From Sphingomonas sp. Leaf230 (lineage in GTDB: Bacteria > Pseudomonadota > Alphaproteobacteria > Sphingomonadales > Sphingomonadaceae): a stretch of 64,000 nt of DNA. The stretch spans positions 62,001 through 126,000 of the forward strand of contig NZ_LMKW01000013.1 in the NCBI RefSeq assembly GCF_001421745.1, given 5' to 3'. The notes beneath the pieces were generated by a model. That model had not been told where the DNA came from. It saw nothing but the letters and a program-made list of their open reading frames with translations, and did not search any database. The position numbers and the translations under genes are program-made. Shown one piece after another: positions 24,136 to 33,709 of this stretch; position 1 is the stretch's first letter, and each line of letters begins with the position of its first letter.

Positions 24136-26289
24136 ATGCGCCCCGATCCCTTCGACACCAACCGTTCCAGCTCCAGCGGCGACCGCGAGCCCTACGCCTA
24201 TGAGCGCGAGCGGCTGATCACTGAGCGCGAACGCCTGCGCCAGAAATACGAGGCCGAGCGGGACGGCAGCGACCCGGAGCCCTATGATCGGGACTTCGGC
24301 GCGGCCTACGCCACCCCCAGCGCGCCGCGACGCAAGCGTCCGATCGGTCGCTGGATCCTGCGCGGGGCGGGGATCGGCATTGTCTTGCTGGTCATCGCGA
24401 TCATCTGGCTGGCGATCACCGCGCCGCTGTCGAAGTCGCTCCAGCCGCCGACGCCGCCCTCGATCACACTCACCGCGGACGACGGCACACCGATCGCGCG
24501 ACGCGGCGCGATCATCGGCAAGTCGGTCGATGCCTCGAAGCTCCCGCCGCACGTCACGCAGGCGTTCCTCGCGATCGAGGACCGGCGCTTCTATTCGCAC
24601 TGGGGCGTCGATCCGCGCGGCATCGCGCGTGCGGCATGGGCGAACATGGGCTCGGGCGGCGTGCGCCAGGGCGGCTCGACGATCACGCAGCAGCTCGCAA
24701 AGAACGCGTTCCTCGATTCGGACCGCACCGCGACGCGAAAGATCCGCGAGGCGATGATCGCCTTCTGGCTCGAGGCGTGGCTGTCGAAGAACGAGATCCT
24801 CTCGCGCTATCTCTCGAACGTCTATTTCGGCGACAACACCTACGGGATCAGCGCGGCCGCCAAGCATTATTTCGGCCGCACCCCCGACAAGCTCAACGTC
24901 GGCCAGGCGGCGATGCTCGCCGGGCTGGTCAAGGCGCCATCGCGCCTCGCCCCCACTTCCAACCTCGAAGGTGCGCGCAAGCGGGAGGCCGTCGTGGTCG
25001 GCGCGATGGTCGACGCGGGCTTCCTCACCAAGGCGGAGGGCGACGCGGTCCAGCCCCAGCGCGTGCTCGGCAGCCGCCCGTCGCAGCTCCCCAACGGCAC
25101 CTATTTCGCCGACTGGATCCTCCCCGAAGCCCGCGACCAGGCCGGCGAGATCAAGACCGAGGCGACCGTCCAGACCACGCTCGATCCGCGCCTGCAACGC
25201 GCCGCAGAACGCACCGTCGCGCGCGCGGGTCTGCGTCAGGCACAGGTCGCGCTGGTGGCGATGCGTCCCGATGGCCGCGTCGTCGCGATGATCGGCGGCA
25301 AGAACTACGCGAAAAGCCCGTTCAACCGCGCGACGCAGGCCCGCCGCCAGCCCGGCTCGACCTTCAAGCTGTTCGTCTACCTCGCCGCGATGCGCCAGGG
25401 CCTCACCCCCGATTCGACGATCGAGGACCGCCCGGTGACGATCGGCGACTGGACCCCGAAGAACAGCGACGGCCGCTATCAGGGGACGATCACGCTGCGC
25501 CAGGCGTTCGCGCGCTCGTCCAACGTGGCGGCGGCGCGGCTCACGCAACAGGTCGGCGTCAAGGCGGTGATCAAGGCGGCGCGCGACCTCGGCATCTCGA
25601 CGCCGATCCCGAGCGAGGCCACCATCGGGCTCGGCACCTCGACCGTGTCGCTGCTCGAACTGACCGCCGCCTATGCCGCGATCGCGCGCGAGCAATATCC
25701 GGTCCAGCCGCGCGGCCTTGCCGACGTGCGCGAGAAGGGCTGGTACCAGTCGCTGACCGGCGGCGCGACCGAGATGCCGAGCAAGATCCACGACGAGATG
25801 CTCGATCTGTTGGCGGCCTCGATCCGCACCGGCACCGGCCGCGGTGCGAACCTGACGGTCGACGCGTTCGGAAAGACCGGCACGACGTCGGACAACAAGG
25901 ACGCGCTGTTCGTCGGCTTCGCGCGCGATCTGGTGGTCGGCGTGTGGGTCGGTAACGACGACAATTCGTCGAACCCCGGCCTGTCGGGCGGCGGCATTCC
26001 CGCGCGCATCTGGCGCGACTTCATGCAGAGCGCGCTGGGAATCGCACCGATCGCCGCGCCTCCTCCCGCGGTCGAGGAAGTCGATCCGGACGCGCTGCCG
26101 GTGGACGAGCAGGACAATTCCATTCTGCCGCTAGGCGGGGAGATCGAAGGAATGGGCTTCAACCTGAAGATGGGCGAAGACGGCACCATCTCGGTCGGCC
26201 CCTCCCGCCGCGACCGCCAGGAAGGCCCGCCCCCGCGCGACGATCGCCGGCCGCCGGAGGAAGAACCGGGGTTCGACGAGGGGCAGTAA
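24136..26289 (+). CDS. class A penicillin-binding protein 1A (transglycosylase/transpeptidase)
   Basis: Bifunctional peptidoglycan synthase of about 717 residues. A charged cytoplasmic N-terminus with a long Arg/Glu helix precedes one TM segment (about residues 78-98). The GT51 domain has FLAIEDRRFYSHWGVD with the catalytic Glu and GGSTITQQLAKN. The transpeptidase domain has the SxxK motif PGSTFKLF, SSN in ARSSNVAA, and KTGTT. The Pro/Asp/Arg-rich tail is likely disordered. ATG 24136 is preferred to a TTG at 24112 because a GGAA lies about 7 nt before it. No partner gene is adjacent. Confidence 0.93.
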   Translation: MRPDPFDTNRSSSSGDREPYAYERERLITERERLRQKYEAERDGSDPEPYDRDFGAAYATPSAPRRKRPIGRWILRGAGIGIVLLVIAIIWLAITAPLSKSLQPPTPPSITLTADDGTPIARRGAIIGKSVDASKLPPHVTQAFLAIEDRRFYSHWGVDPRGIARAAWANMGSGGVRQGGSTITQQLAKNAFLDSDRTATRKIREAMIAFWLEAWLSKNEILSRYLSNVYFGDNTYGISAAAKHYFGRTPDKLNVGQAAMLAGLVKAPSRLAPTSNLEGARKREAVVVGAMVDAGFLTKAEGDAVQPQRVLGSRPSQLPNGTYFADWILPEARDQAGEIKTEATVQTTLDPRLQRAAERTVARAGLRQAQVALVAMRPDGRVVAMIGGKNYAKSPFNRATQARRQPGSTFKLFVYLAAMRQGLTPDSTIEDRPVTIGDWTPKNSDGRYQGTITLRQAFARSSNVAAARLTQQVGVKAVIKAARDLGISTPIPSEATIGLGTSTVSLLELTAAYAAIAREQYPVQPRGLADVREKGWYQSLTGGATEMPSKIHDEMLDLLAASIRTGTGRGANLTVDAFGKTGTTSDNKDALFVGFARDLVVGVWVGNDDNSSNPGLSGGGIPARIWRDFMQSALGIAPIAAPPPAVEEVDPDALPVDEQDNSILPLGGEIEGMGFNLKMGEDGTISVGPSRRDRQEGPPPRDDRRPPEEEPGFDEGQ

Positions 26290-26333
26290 CCTTCCGTCAC
26301 TCGGATTATGTTCGCGACGCTCCTTACCAACTC

Positions 26334-26429
26334 CGTCATCCCCGCGCAGGCGGGGATCCAGACTGGCTGGCGTACCCAAGAGATCGCTGACGTTCGAGAA
26401 TATGGATCCCCGCCTGCGCGGGGATGACG
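26334..26429 (+). repeat. REPIN-like element, family C copy 2 (96 bp)
   Basis: The arms CGTCATCCCCGCGCAGGCGG and CGCGCGGGGATGACG form a pair, with the core CCAGACTGGCTGG and AATATGGATCC in the same order and spacing as the copy at 11856-11951. The flanks are unrelated, so the whole 96 bp is the unit. It occupies most of the 226-nt gap between the PBP and threonine aldolase genes. Confidence 0.85.
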
Positions 26430-26515
26430 GATATGTGGCGAATTGCGATGCTCCCGCGTTGAGGGCAAGCCTCACCCCCGTTGACCTCACCACCGCATCG
26501 CAGCATGTCTCACCC

Positions 26516-27517
26516 ATGCGCTTCTTCTCCGACAATGCCGCCACGATCCACCCGCAGGTCATGGCCGCGATCGCCGCCGCCGACACGCTTGACACCGCCT
26601 ATGCCGGAGATGCGTGGAGCCAGCAGCTCGACGGTCGCTTGTCCGACCTGTTCGAGACCGACGTCGCAGTCCTCTGGGTCCCCACCGGCACCGCCGCCAA
26701 CTGCCTCGCACTCGCGGCGCTCTGCCCGCCCCACGGCGGCATCGTCTGCCACCGCGACGCGCACATCCAGAACGACGAGGGCGGCGCACCCGAATTCTAC
26801 ACGCACGGCGCTAAGCTGTTCCTCGCCGACGGCAACGGCGCAAAGCTGACCCCAGACACCATCCGCACCGTGATCGACGCGATCCCTGACGACGTCCACC
26901 GCGTCCAGCCGCACGCGATCTCGATCACCAACGCCACCGAATATGGCCGCGTGTACCAGCCGCACGAAGTCGCGGAGATCGGCGCGCTGGCAAAGGAGCG
27001 CGGGCTCGGCTTCCACATGGACGGCGCACGCTTCGCCAACGCGATGGCACGCGCCGGCTGCTCGCCCGCCGACATGACGTGGCGCGCGGGTGTCGACGCG
27101 CTGAGCTTCGGCTTCGTCAAGAACGGCGCGATGAGCGCGGAGGCGCTGGTCTTCTTCAAGCCCGATCTCGCCGCCGTCACGCAATATCGCCGCAAACGCG
27201 CCGGGCTGTTGTTGTCGAAGGGGCGGTATCTCGCCGCGCAGATTCTTGCGATGCTCGACGACGATCTCTGGCTCGCCAATGCCAAGGCCGCCAACGACGC
27301 AGCCGCCAAGCTCGCCGCGGCGGCCAGCAACCGCTTGGTTCACCCGGTCGAGGCGAACGAAGTCTTCCTCCGCGCCACCCCCGAAGAAGCCGCAGCGCTG
27401 CGAGCAAAAGGTTTCGACTTCTACGACTGGGCCGCCGGCGAAATACGCCTCGTCACCGCATGGGACAGCCCTGCGGACGCAGTCGGCCTCCTCGCCGACG
27501 CCATTAGCGAGCTGTGA
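26516..27517 (+). CDS. low-specificity L-threonine aldolase (beta-eliminating lyase family)
   Basis: A PLP enzyme cleaving threonine/allo-threonine to glycine and acetaldehyde. The 333-residue product starts MRFFSDNAATIHPQV, as in the family, and shows VPTGTAANCLAL, the HMDGARFANA block with the PLP-contacting Asp and Arg, and SFGFVKNGAMSAEAL with the Schiff-base Lys. Upstream in-frame codons fall in a repeat and are rejected as the start. The stop overlaps the GTG of the EamA gene by 4 nt. Confidence 0.9.
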   Translation: MRFFSDNAATIHPQVMAAIAAADTLDTAYAGDAWSQQLDGRLSDLFETDVAVLWVPTGTAANCLALAALCPPHGGIVCHRDAHIQNDEGGAPEFYTHGAKLFLADGNGAKLTPDTIRTVIDAIPDDVHRVQPHAISITNATEYGRVYQPHEVAEIGALAKERGLGFHMDGARFANAMARAGCSPADMTWRAGVDALSFGFVKNGAMSAEALVFFKPDLAAVTQYRRKRAGLLLSKGRYLAAQILAMLDDDLWLANAKAANDAAAKLAAAASNRLVHPVEANEVFLRATPEEAAALRAKGFDFYDWAAGEIRLVTAWDSPADAVGLLADAISEL

Positions 27518-28434
27518 CCGGCCCAACCGACCCACCACAGTCGACCCGTGCGGCCGTACTGATCCCGTTTGGCATCGTCACGCTGATCTGGGGCTCGACC
27601 TGGCTCGTCATCCGCGACCAGATCGCGGTGGTGCCGCCGAGCTGGTCGATCAGCTACCGCTTCCTCGTCGCCGGCATCGCGATGGCGATCTACGCAGGCA
27701 TCAAGCGCGAGAGCTTCAAATTCGATGCCCGCGGCTACGCCTTCGCGGCCGTCATCGGCGTCGCGCTGTTCACGTTCAACTTCAACTTCGTCTACCGCGC
27801 CGAGCATTACGTGACCTCGGGCCTCGTCGCAGTGGTGTTCGCACTCCTGCTCGTCCCCAACGCGATCTTCGGCCGCATTTTCCTCAAGCAACGCCTCGGG
27901 CGGCAGCTGATGGTCGGGTGTGCCGTCGCAATGGCGGGGGTCGCGCTGCTGTTCGTCAACGAGGCGCGGGTCGATCCGCACGGGCCGCGCTCGGCGACGA
28001 TCGGCATCGTGCTGACGCTGTGCGGCGTGATGGCCGCCTCGGTCGCCAACGTCATCCAGGGCAGCGCGTTCGCCAAGCGCTATCCGATGGCGCCGACGCT
28101 CGCGATGGCGATGCTGATCGGCGCGACCCTCGACGCGGCGTTCGCCTGGATCACCACCGGGCCACCGGTGTTCGAGCCGCGCTTCGGCTATGTCGCCGGC
28201 ATCCTCTATCTCGGCGTGTTCGCCTCCGCGCTCGCCTTCCCGCTCTATTTCAACGTCATCCGCGCGATCGGTCCAGCCAAGGCTGCCTATTCGGGCGTCA
28301 TCGTGCCGGTGATCGCGATGCTGCTATCGACGATCTTCGAGCGCTATCACTGGTCGACGCTGGCCGTCGCCGGCGCGATCCTGTCGGGCATCGGGCTCGT
28401 CATCGCACTCAGCGCGCGCAGGCCGGCGCGGTAG
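27514..28434 (+). CDS. EamA/DMT-family transporter (probable amino-acid or metabolite exporter)
   Basis: A 306-residue polytopic membrane protein with ten hydrophobic helices in two EamA repeats. The first repeat begins LIWGSTWLVIRDQ, a common EamA signature, and the second spans about residues 150-298. It starts at GTG 27514, coupled by a GTGA overlap to the threonine aldolase, so it could export threonine-related amino acids; that is inference. The last 88 nt overlap the 3' end of the convergent epimerase gene. Confidence 0.88.
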   Translation: MTGPTDPPQSTRAAVLIPFGIVTLIWGSTWLVIRDQIAVVPPSWSISYRFLVAGIAMAIYAGIKRESFKFDARGYAFAAVIGVALFTFNFNFVYRAEHYVTSGLVAVVFALLLVPNAIFGRIFLKQRLGRQLMVGCAVAMAGVALLFVNEARVDPHGPRSATIGIVLTLCGVMAASVANVIQGSAFAKRYPMAPTLAMAMLIGATLDAAFAWITTGPPVFEPRFGYVAGILYLGVFASALAFPLYFNVIRAIGPAKAAYSGVIVPVIAMLLSTIFERYHWSTLAVAGAILSGIGLVIALSARRPAR

Positions 28435-29183
28435 TCAGGCCAAGCAGGCGTCCAGCCAAGCAAGCGCTTCGCCTTGCCGTTAGCGACCCGCCGGTTTTCG
28501 TTATAAAACCCGCGCCCCATCGCCGACAGCTCCTCGAGCGTCACGAACGGCGGCGCGGGCATCCCGAGCAGCATCGCCGCGAACGCCACCACGTCGTTCT
28601 GCGACGCGGGCACGTCGTCCGCGAGATTATACGCCCCCGCCGGCGCATCGAACCCGGCAATGACGCCCGACACGATATCGTCGACATGCGCGCGGCTGAA
28701 CACCTGCCCGGGTTGCTCGATCCTGTGCGCCTTGCCCTGCCGCACCCGGTCCAGCGGCGATCGGCCGGGACCATAGATTCCCGGCAACCGAAACGTCCGC
28801 GCACCAATGGCCAGCCAGTCCGCATCCGCCGCCGCCCGCGCACTCCGACGACCGCCACCGATCGGTGCCGTCTCGTCCACCCACGCGCCTTGCGCATCGC
28901 CGTACACGCCCGTCGACGACAGATACCCGATCCAAGCGCGCGTCCGCAGCAACAGCGAACCGTAGCGCCCGAGCACGGGGTCCGCCTCATGCTCGGGCGG
29001 CACCGACGACAGGATGTGCGTCGCCGCCGCGATCTCCGCCGTCACCGCGTCCACATCGTCGAACCGGAGCGTACCATTGCGTCCATCCCGCGTCGTACCG
29101 ACGACATGCCAGCCGTCCGCCGCGAGCCGCTCGGCAAGCCGCGACGCGGTGTAGCCGAGACCGAAGACCAGCAGCCGGCTCAT
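28347..29183 (-). CDS. NAD-dependent epimerase/dehydratase-like (SDR) protein
   Basis: A 278-residue Rossmann protein of the extended SDR (YeeZ-like) group. The nucleotide loop is LVFGLGYTASRLAERL, the YxxxK region is replaced by YLSSTGVYGD, and there is a LPGIYGPGRSPLDRV block typical of these proteins. The substrate is unknown. The start ATG 29183 overlaps the M28 peptidase stop by 4 nt, so they are probably one operon. The C-terminal 29 codons lie on the complementary strand of the EamA gene, an unusually long tail-to-tail overlap. Confidence 0.82.
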   Translation of the reverse strand: MSRLLVFGLGYTASRLAERLAADGWHVVGTTRDGRNGTLRFDDVDAVTAEIAAATHILSSVPPEHEADPVLGRYGSLLLRTRAWIGYLSSTGVYGDAQGAWVDETAPIGGGRRSARAAADADWLAIGARTFRLPGIYGPGRSPLDRVRQGKAHRIEQPGQVFSRAHVDDIVSGVIAGFDAPAGAYNLADDVPASQNDVVAFAAMLLGMPAPPFVTLEELSAMGRGFYNENRRVANGKAKRLLGWTPAWPDYRAGLRALSAMTSPMPDRIAPATASVDQ

Positions 29184-30862
29184 GGCGCCACCGCCGCGCC
29201 AGCCATCGGCCCCTTGTAGAGCGTCCCGAAATAGTCGCCCGCATTCCACACCGGCCGCTGCGCGCCATCGGCGATCTCGCGCGCGATCCGGTAGTTCGCG
29301 TCGACGAATCGCACGCCCTGATCCCACAGGATCGGCTGAGTCAGGTCGTCCGACGGCTTGTGATAATTGTTCGCCATGAAATACGCGACCGCGGCCTTGC
29401 CCGGCCCCTTCTGACCCGGCCACAGGAACACCGACGGGATACCCTTCTGGACGAAGCGGAAGTGATCCGAGCGGACGAAGATACCCTCTTCCGGCATCGG
29501 ATCGGGCGACAGGCCGACGCCGATCGCCGCCACCGCCTTCTGGACGATGGGACCGATCGTCGAGCGCTCGGCGCCGAACACCACCATGTCCTCGAACTTG
29601 TAGGTCAGGATCGGCATGTCGAGGTTCACATCCGCGACGATCGAGGTCAGCGGCACGGTCGGGTGGTTGGTGAAGTAATCGCTGCCGACCAGCCCCTTTT
29701 CTTCACCAGTGACGGCGAGGAACATGATCGTGCGCTTGGGCGCCTGCCCGCTGGCCGTGAAGCGCTTGGCCTCCTCGATGAGGCTGGCGATGCCGATCGC
29801 ATTGTCGAGCGCGCCGTTGTTGAGCGCATCGCCCTTCACGGGCTTGGTGATGCCGATGTGATCGAGATGCGCGGAGAGCACGACGACCTCCTTGCCGACC
29901 ACCGGATCGCTACCCGGGATCACGCCGACGACGTTGCTGCTCGCGGCAGGCACGAAGCTCGTCTTGGTCGCGACCGTCAGCGAGCCGACCAGCGGCATCG
30001 ACTTGAACTTTGCGTTGTCGCTGTCCGCCTGCTTGACGATCCGACTCCAAGGCGTCTTCGCACCGGCGAACAGCTTGGCCGCGCCGGCCATGCTGACCGT
30101 GCCGAGCGACGGCGCGCCGGGCGCATCGACCTTGCCGGTGCCGTCGGGGTTCGCCCACGTCATCCGCGGCGTCGCGTAGGAGTCCGCCAGCTTGGCGAAC
30201 GTCCGTACCTTCGCCGAGCGCGGGCTCTCCAGCGTGATCACGCCGACTGCGCCCTTCGCCTGCGCGATCGCAGCCTTGGTCCCGCCCGAGCCGAAGAACG
30301 CGCGCTCCTCGCCGCCGAACCGCGCAGGCGAGCCGCCGAAATACGCGACGATCTTGCCGCGCACGTCGACGCCCTTGTAATCGTCCTGGCCATATTGCGG
30401 CGCGTCGATGCCGTAGCCGACGAACACGACGGGCGCTGAAACGCTGGTCTCCGCCTTCGCGCCGTTCGCCGCGGGCACATAGTCCTGACCGAACACGAGC
30501 GGCTGCGCAGGCCCGCGACCGGTCCAGACGAAATCGCCCTTGCTCGCCGCCTTGTACGACACGAGCGGCACGGTCTGGAGATACCCGCCCTGATCGCCAC
30601 CCGGCCGCAGACCTGCCGCATAGAATTGCGCGGCGACATATTGCGCGGCGATATCGAACTCGGGGCTGCCAGCCTCGCGACCCTTCATCGCATCCGACGC
30701 GAGAAACAGCACGTGCGCCTTCATCGCCGCCTGATCCGCCGGCAGCGGCGCGGCGAGCTTGGCGTTCAACTCGGCAGTATTCGGAGCCGCAACGGGCATA
30801 GTCTGTGCAAGCGCAGAGGTAGAAAGCGCGAGCAACGCGAGCGCGCCGATAGGACGATACAT
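29180..30862 (-). CDS. M28-family zinc aminopeptidase with PA domain, exported
   Basis: A 560-residue protein with a Sec signal (MYRPIGALALLALSTSALAQ), so it is periplasmic or secreted. A PA domain occupies roughly residues 130-280. The peptidase domain holds the co-catalytic zinc ligands in SAHLDHIG (His), GALDNAIG (bridging Asp), TGEEKGLVG (Glu pair), VNLDMP (Asp) and NNYHKPSDD (His). These match M28 exopeptidases such as bacterial leucyl aminopeptidases. It is the first gene of a two-gene operon with the SDR protein, divergent from pepN. Confidence 0.92.
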   Translation of the reverse strand: MYRPIGALALLALSTSALAQTMPVAAPNTAELNAKLAAPLPADQAAMKAHVLFLASDAMKGREAGSPEFDIAAQYVAAQFYAAGLRPGGDQGGYLQTVPLVSYKAASKGDFVWTGRGPAQPLVFGQDYVPAANGAKAETSVSAPVVFVGYGIDAPQYGQDDYKGVDVRGKIVAYFGGSPARFGGEERAFFGSGGTKAAIAQAKGAVGVITLESPRSAKVRTFAKLADSYATPRMTWANPDGTGKVDAPGAPSLGTVSMAGAAKLFAGAKTPWSRIVKQADSDNAKFKSMPLVGSLTVATKTSFVPAASSNVVGVIPGSDPVVGKEVVVLSAHLDHIGITKPVKGDALNNGALDNAIGIASLIEEAKRFTASGQAPKRTIMFLAVTGEEKGLVGSDYFTNHPTVPLTSIVADVNLDMPILTYKFEDMVVFGAERSTIGPIVQKAVAAIGVGLSPDPMPEEGIFVRSDHFRFVQKGIPSVFLWPGQKGPGKAAVAYFMANNYHKPSDDLTQPILWDQGVRFVDANYRIAREIADGAQRPVWNAGDYFGTLYKGPMAGAAVAP

Positions 30863-30968
30863 CCGGAAATCCTTGCAAAGGGAACGTGTTGCAGCGGCGT
30901 AGCATCCACCGTCACCCGCGCAAGCTTTGGCTGGCGATAGGCGGGCGCGGCCCTATATTCGCAAACAT

Positions 30969-33557
30969 ATGCTCGACATCCAGAACAGTCTCGCCCACCC
31001 GCTCGTCATTCGCCGCGAGGACTATACCCCGCCCGAGTGGCTGGTCCCCGAGACGAAACTGGCGTTCGACCTCGATCCCTCCACCACCCGCGTAACGGCA
31101 ACGCTGTCGGTCCAGCGCAACGGCGATCACGCCGCACCGCTACGGCTCGACGGCGCGGGGCAGAAGCCGCTGTCGGTCACGGTCGACGGCGTCGCGATCA
31201 ACGACTGGCGGATCGCCGGCGAACAGCTCGTCATCCCGCTCGCCGGCGCCGCCCACGTCGTCGAGACGCAGGTCGAGATCGCGCCCGATCGCAACACGCA
31301 GTTGATGGGGCTCTATGCCTCGGGCGGCAATCTCTGCACGCAGTGCGAGGCCGAGGGCTTCCGTCGCATCACCTATTTCCCCGATCGGCCCGACGTCCTC
31401 AGCGTCTATTCGGTCCGGATGACCGCCGACAAGAAGCACTTCCCGGTGCTGCTCGCGAACGGCGACCCGGTCGAACAAGGCGACTCGGATGACGGCCGCC
31501 ACTGGGCGACGTGGCACGACCCTTTCCCGAAACCCTCCTACCTGTTCGCGCTGGTCGCGGGCGATCTCGCGGTGAACCGCAGCAGCTTCACGACGATGTC
31601 GGGGCGCGAGGTGTCGCTCGGCATTTGGGTGCGCGAGGCCGACCTCCCCAAGACCGACCACGCACTCAAGGCACTCGAACTCGCGATGGCGTGGGACGAG
31701 ACGACCTATGGCCGCGAGTACGATCTCGACGTGTTCAACATCGTCGCGGTCGACGATTTCAACTTCGGCGCGATGGAGAACAAGGGCCTCAACATCTTCA
31801 ACTCGCGCTACATCCTGGCCGACCCGGATACCGCGACCGATTACGACTATGACGCGATCGCCGCAGTCGTCGCGCACGAGTATTTCCACAATTGGTCGGG
31901 CAACCGGATCACCTGCCGCGACTGGTTCCAGCTGTCGTTGAAGGAAGGCTTCACGGTTTACCGCGACCAGGGCTTCTCCGCCGACCAGGGCTCGCGCGCG
32001 GTCAAGCGGATCGAGGACGTCCGCGGCCTGCGCGCGTCGCAATTCCCCGAGGATTCGGGCCCGCTCGCGCACCCCGTGCGGCCAGAATCCTACCAGGAGA
32101 TCTCGAACTTCTACACCGCGACGATCTACAACAAGGGCGCCGAGCTGATCCGGATGATGGCCGCGATCCTCGGACCGCAGGGCTTCCGCGCCGGCACCGA
32201 CCTGTATTTCGACCGCTACGACGGGACTGCGGCGACCTGTGAGGATTTCGTCACGTCGATGGAGGAAGGCGGCAAGGTCGACCTCACCCAGTTTCGCCTC
32301 TGGTATTCGCAGGCGGGCACGCCGCGCGTCTCGGCAAGCCTGTCGCATGAGGGAGACCGTGCGACCTTGCGGCTCGCCCAGCAGGTACCCGCAACGCCCG
32401 GCCAGCCGGTGAAGTCGCCGATGGTGCTGCCGCTGCGGGTGAAGCTGTTCGGTGCCGAATCGGGTGCGGCGCTAACCGACGAGCGCCTCGTCCTGTTCGA
32501 CGACACGCTCGACACGATCGAATTCGAAGGCCTCACCGAACGCCCGGTGCTGTCGATCAACCGCGGCTTCTCCGCCCCCGTGGTGGTCGAAAGCGACCGC
32601 ACCGCCGCCGACCTCGCCTTCCTCAGCGCGCACGACGACGATCCGTTCGCACGCTACGAGGCGATGCAGCAGCTGATGCTCGACACGCTGGTCGCGTCGG
32701 CGGGCGGGCATGCGGATCACGAGGCCGTGATCGCCGCGGTCGCGAACACGCTCGCCAATACCGATCTCGATCTGGCGTTCGTCGCCGAGGCGGTGTTGCT
32801 GCCGTCGGAGAGCTTCATCGGCGACCAGATGGCCGTCGTCGATCCCGACGCGATCTTCCGTGCCCGCGAAGCACTGCGCCGCGATCTCGGTACGCGGCTG
32901 GAGGCGCAATGGCGGCAGGCGTATGCGGGGGGCGAGGGTCAGCCCTACGCCTATACGCCGGAGGGCAAGGGCCTGCGTCGCCTGCGAACCGTCGCACTCG
33001 GCTATATAGCGGCAAGTGGCGCTACGGATGCTGCGGACCTCGCCTTCGCGCAGTTCGATTTGGCCGACAACATGACCGACCGGATGGGCGCGCTGACGAC
33101 GCTGGTCAGCAGCGAGTCCGAGATCTGCACCACCGCGCTCGACATCTTCTACAGCCAATATTGCGACAATCCGCTGGTGCTCGACAAGTGGTTCCAGGCG
33201 CAGGCGCAGTCGTCGCGCGACGATACCGGCGCGATCGTCGCGGGGCTCGCCGAGCATGCCGACTTCACGCTGACCAACCCCAACCGCGCGCGATCGCTGA
33301 TCGGCGCGTTCGGGGCGAACCAGCGGGCTTTCAACACTGCCGACGGGAGTGGATACCGGTTCCTCGCGGACCAGCTGATCGCGCTCGACCGGTTGAACCC
33401 ACAGACCGCTGCGAAGCTTCTCCCGCCGCTCGGGCGATGGCGCAGGTTCGACGCGGCGCGCGCAGGGTTGATGCGCGCGGAACTGGAGCGGATCGTGCGG
33501 ACGCCGGGGCTGTCGAAGGATGTGTTCGAGCAGGCGTCGAAGAGCCTCGAAGGCTGA
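30969..33557 (+). CDS. pepN: aminopeptidase N (M1 family)
   Basis: A cytosolic zinc aminopeptidase of 862 residues, normal for gammaproteobacterial-type PepN. The exopeptidase motif is GAMENKGLNIFN, and the zinc site is HEYFHNWSGNR (His303, Glu304, His307) with Glu326 in LKEGFTVYRD. DUF3458-type C-terminal domains follow. ATG 30969 (MLDIQNSLAH) is chosen; the open frame extends 14 codons further but those are non-conserved. It is adjacent to and divergent from the M28 peptidase gene. Confidence 0.96.
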   Translation: MLDIQNSLAHPLVIRREDYTPPEWLVPETKLAFDLDPSTTRVTATLSVQRNGDHAAPLRLDGAGQKPLSVTVDGVAINDWRIAGEQLVIPLAGAAHVVETQVEIAPDRNTQLMGLYASGGNLCTQCEAEGFRRITYFPDRPDVLSVYSVRMTADKKHFPVLLANGDPVEQGDSDDGRHWATWHDPFPKPSYLFALVAGDLAVNRSSFTTMSGREVSLGIWVREADLPKTDHALKALELAMAWDETTYGREYDLDVFNIVAVDDFNFGAMENKGLNIFNSRYILADPDTATDYDYDAIAAVVAHEYFHNWSGNRITCRDWFQLSLKEGFTVYRDQGFSADQGSRAVKRIEDVRGLRASQFPEDSGPLAHPVRPESYQEISNFYTATIYNKGAELIRMMAAILGPQGFRAGTDLYFDRYDGTAATCEDFVTSMEEGGKVDLTQFRLWYSQAGTPRVSASLSHEGDRATLRLAQQVPATPGQPVKSPMVLPLRVKLFGAESGAALTDERLVLFDDTLDTIEFEGLTERPVLSINRGFSAPVVVESDRTAADLAFLSAHDDDPFARYEAMQQLMLDTLVASAGGHADHEAVIAAVANTLANTDLDLAFVAEAVLLPSESFIGDQMAVVDPDAIFRAREALRRDLGTRLEAQWRQAYAGGEGQPYAYTPEGKGLRRLRTVALGYIAASGATDAADLAFAQFDLADNMTDRMGALTTLVSSESEICTTALDIFYSQYCDNPLVLDKWFQAQAQSSRDDTGAIVAGLAEHADFTLTNPNRARSLIGAFGANQRAFNTADGSGYRFLADQLIALDRLNPQTAAKLLPPLGRWRRFDAARAGLMRAELERIVRTPGLSKDVFEQASKSLEG

Positions 33558-33564
33558 ACCGATC

Positions 33565-33693
33565 TGATCCTCCCCCGCCAGGGGGAGGTGTCTGGCACTT
33601 GCCGGACGGAGGGGGAGGAAAGTGATTACCGCTATTGCGGCGTCCCCCCCTCCGTCGCCTTCGGCGCCACCTCCCCCTTGCGGGGGAGGATCA
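33565..33693 (-). repeat. REPIN-like element, family A copy 2 (inverted)
   Basis: It reads TGATCCTCCCCCGCCAGGGG at the left and CTTGCGGGGGAGGATCA at the right. Its reverse complement aligns with 16363-16486 through arms and core (GTGGCGCCGAAGGCGACGG, then CGTCCGGCAAGTGCCAG). It separates convergent pepN and tadA. Confidence 0.85.
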
Positions 33694-33709
33694 CAGAAAC
33701 GCGCTGCCC

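Noticed and set aside
24079..25791. 570-codon minus-strand open frame opposite the penicillin-binding protein
   Set aside because: Antisense shadow: it has no motifs, and the plus strand has every GT51 and transpeptidase motif.
26402..26515. N-terminal extension of the threonine aldolase into a palindromic repeat
   Set aside because: The extension lies partly in a REPIN-like element and is not conserved; ATG 26516 gives the family N-terminus.
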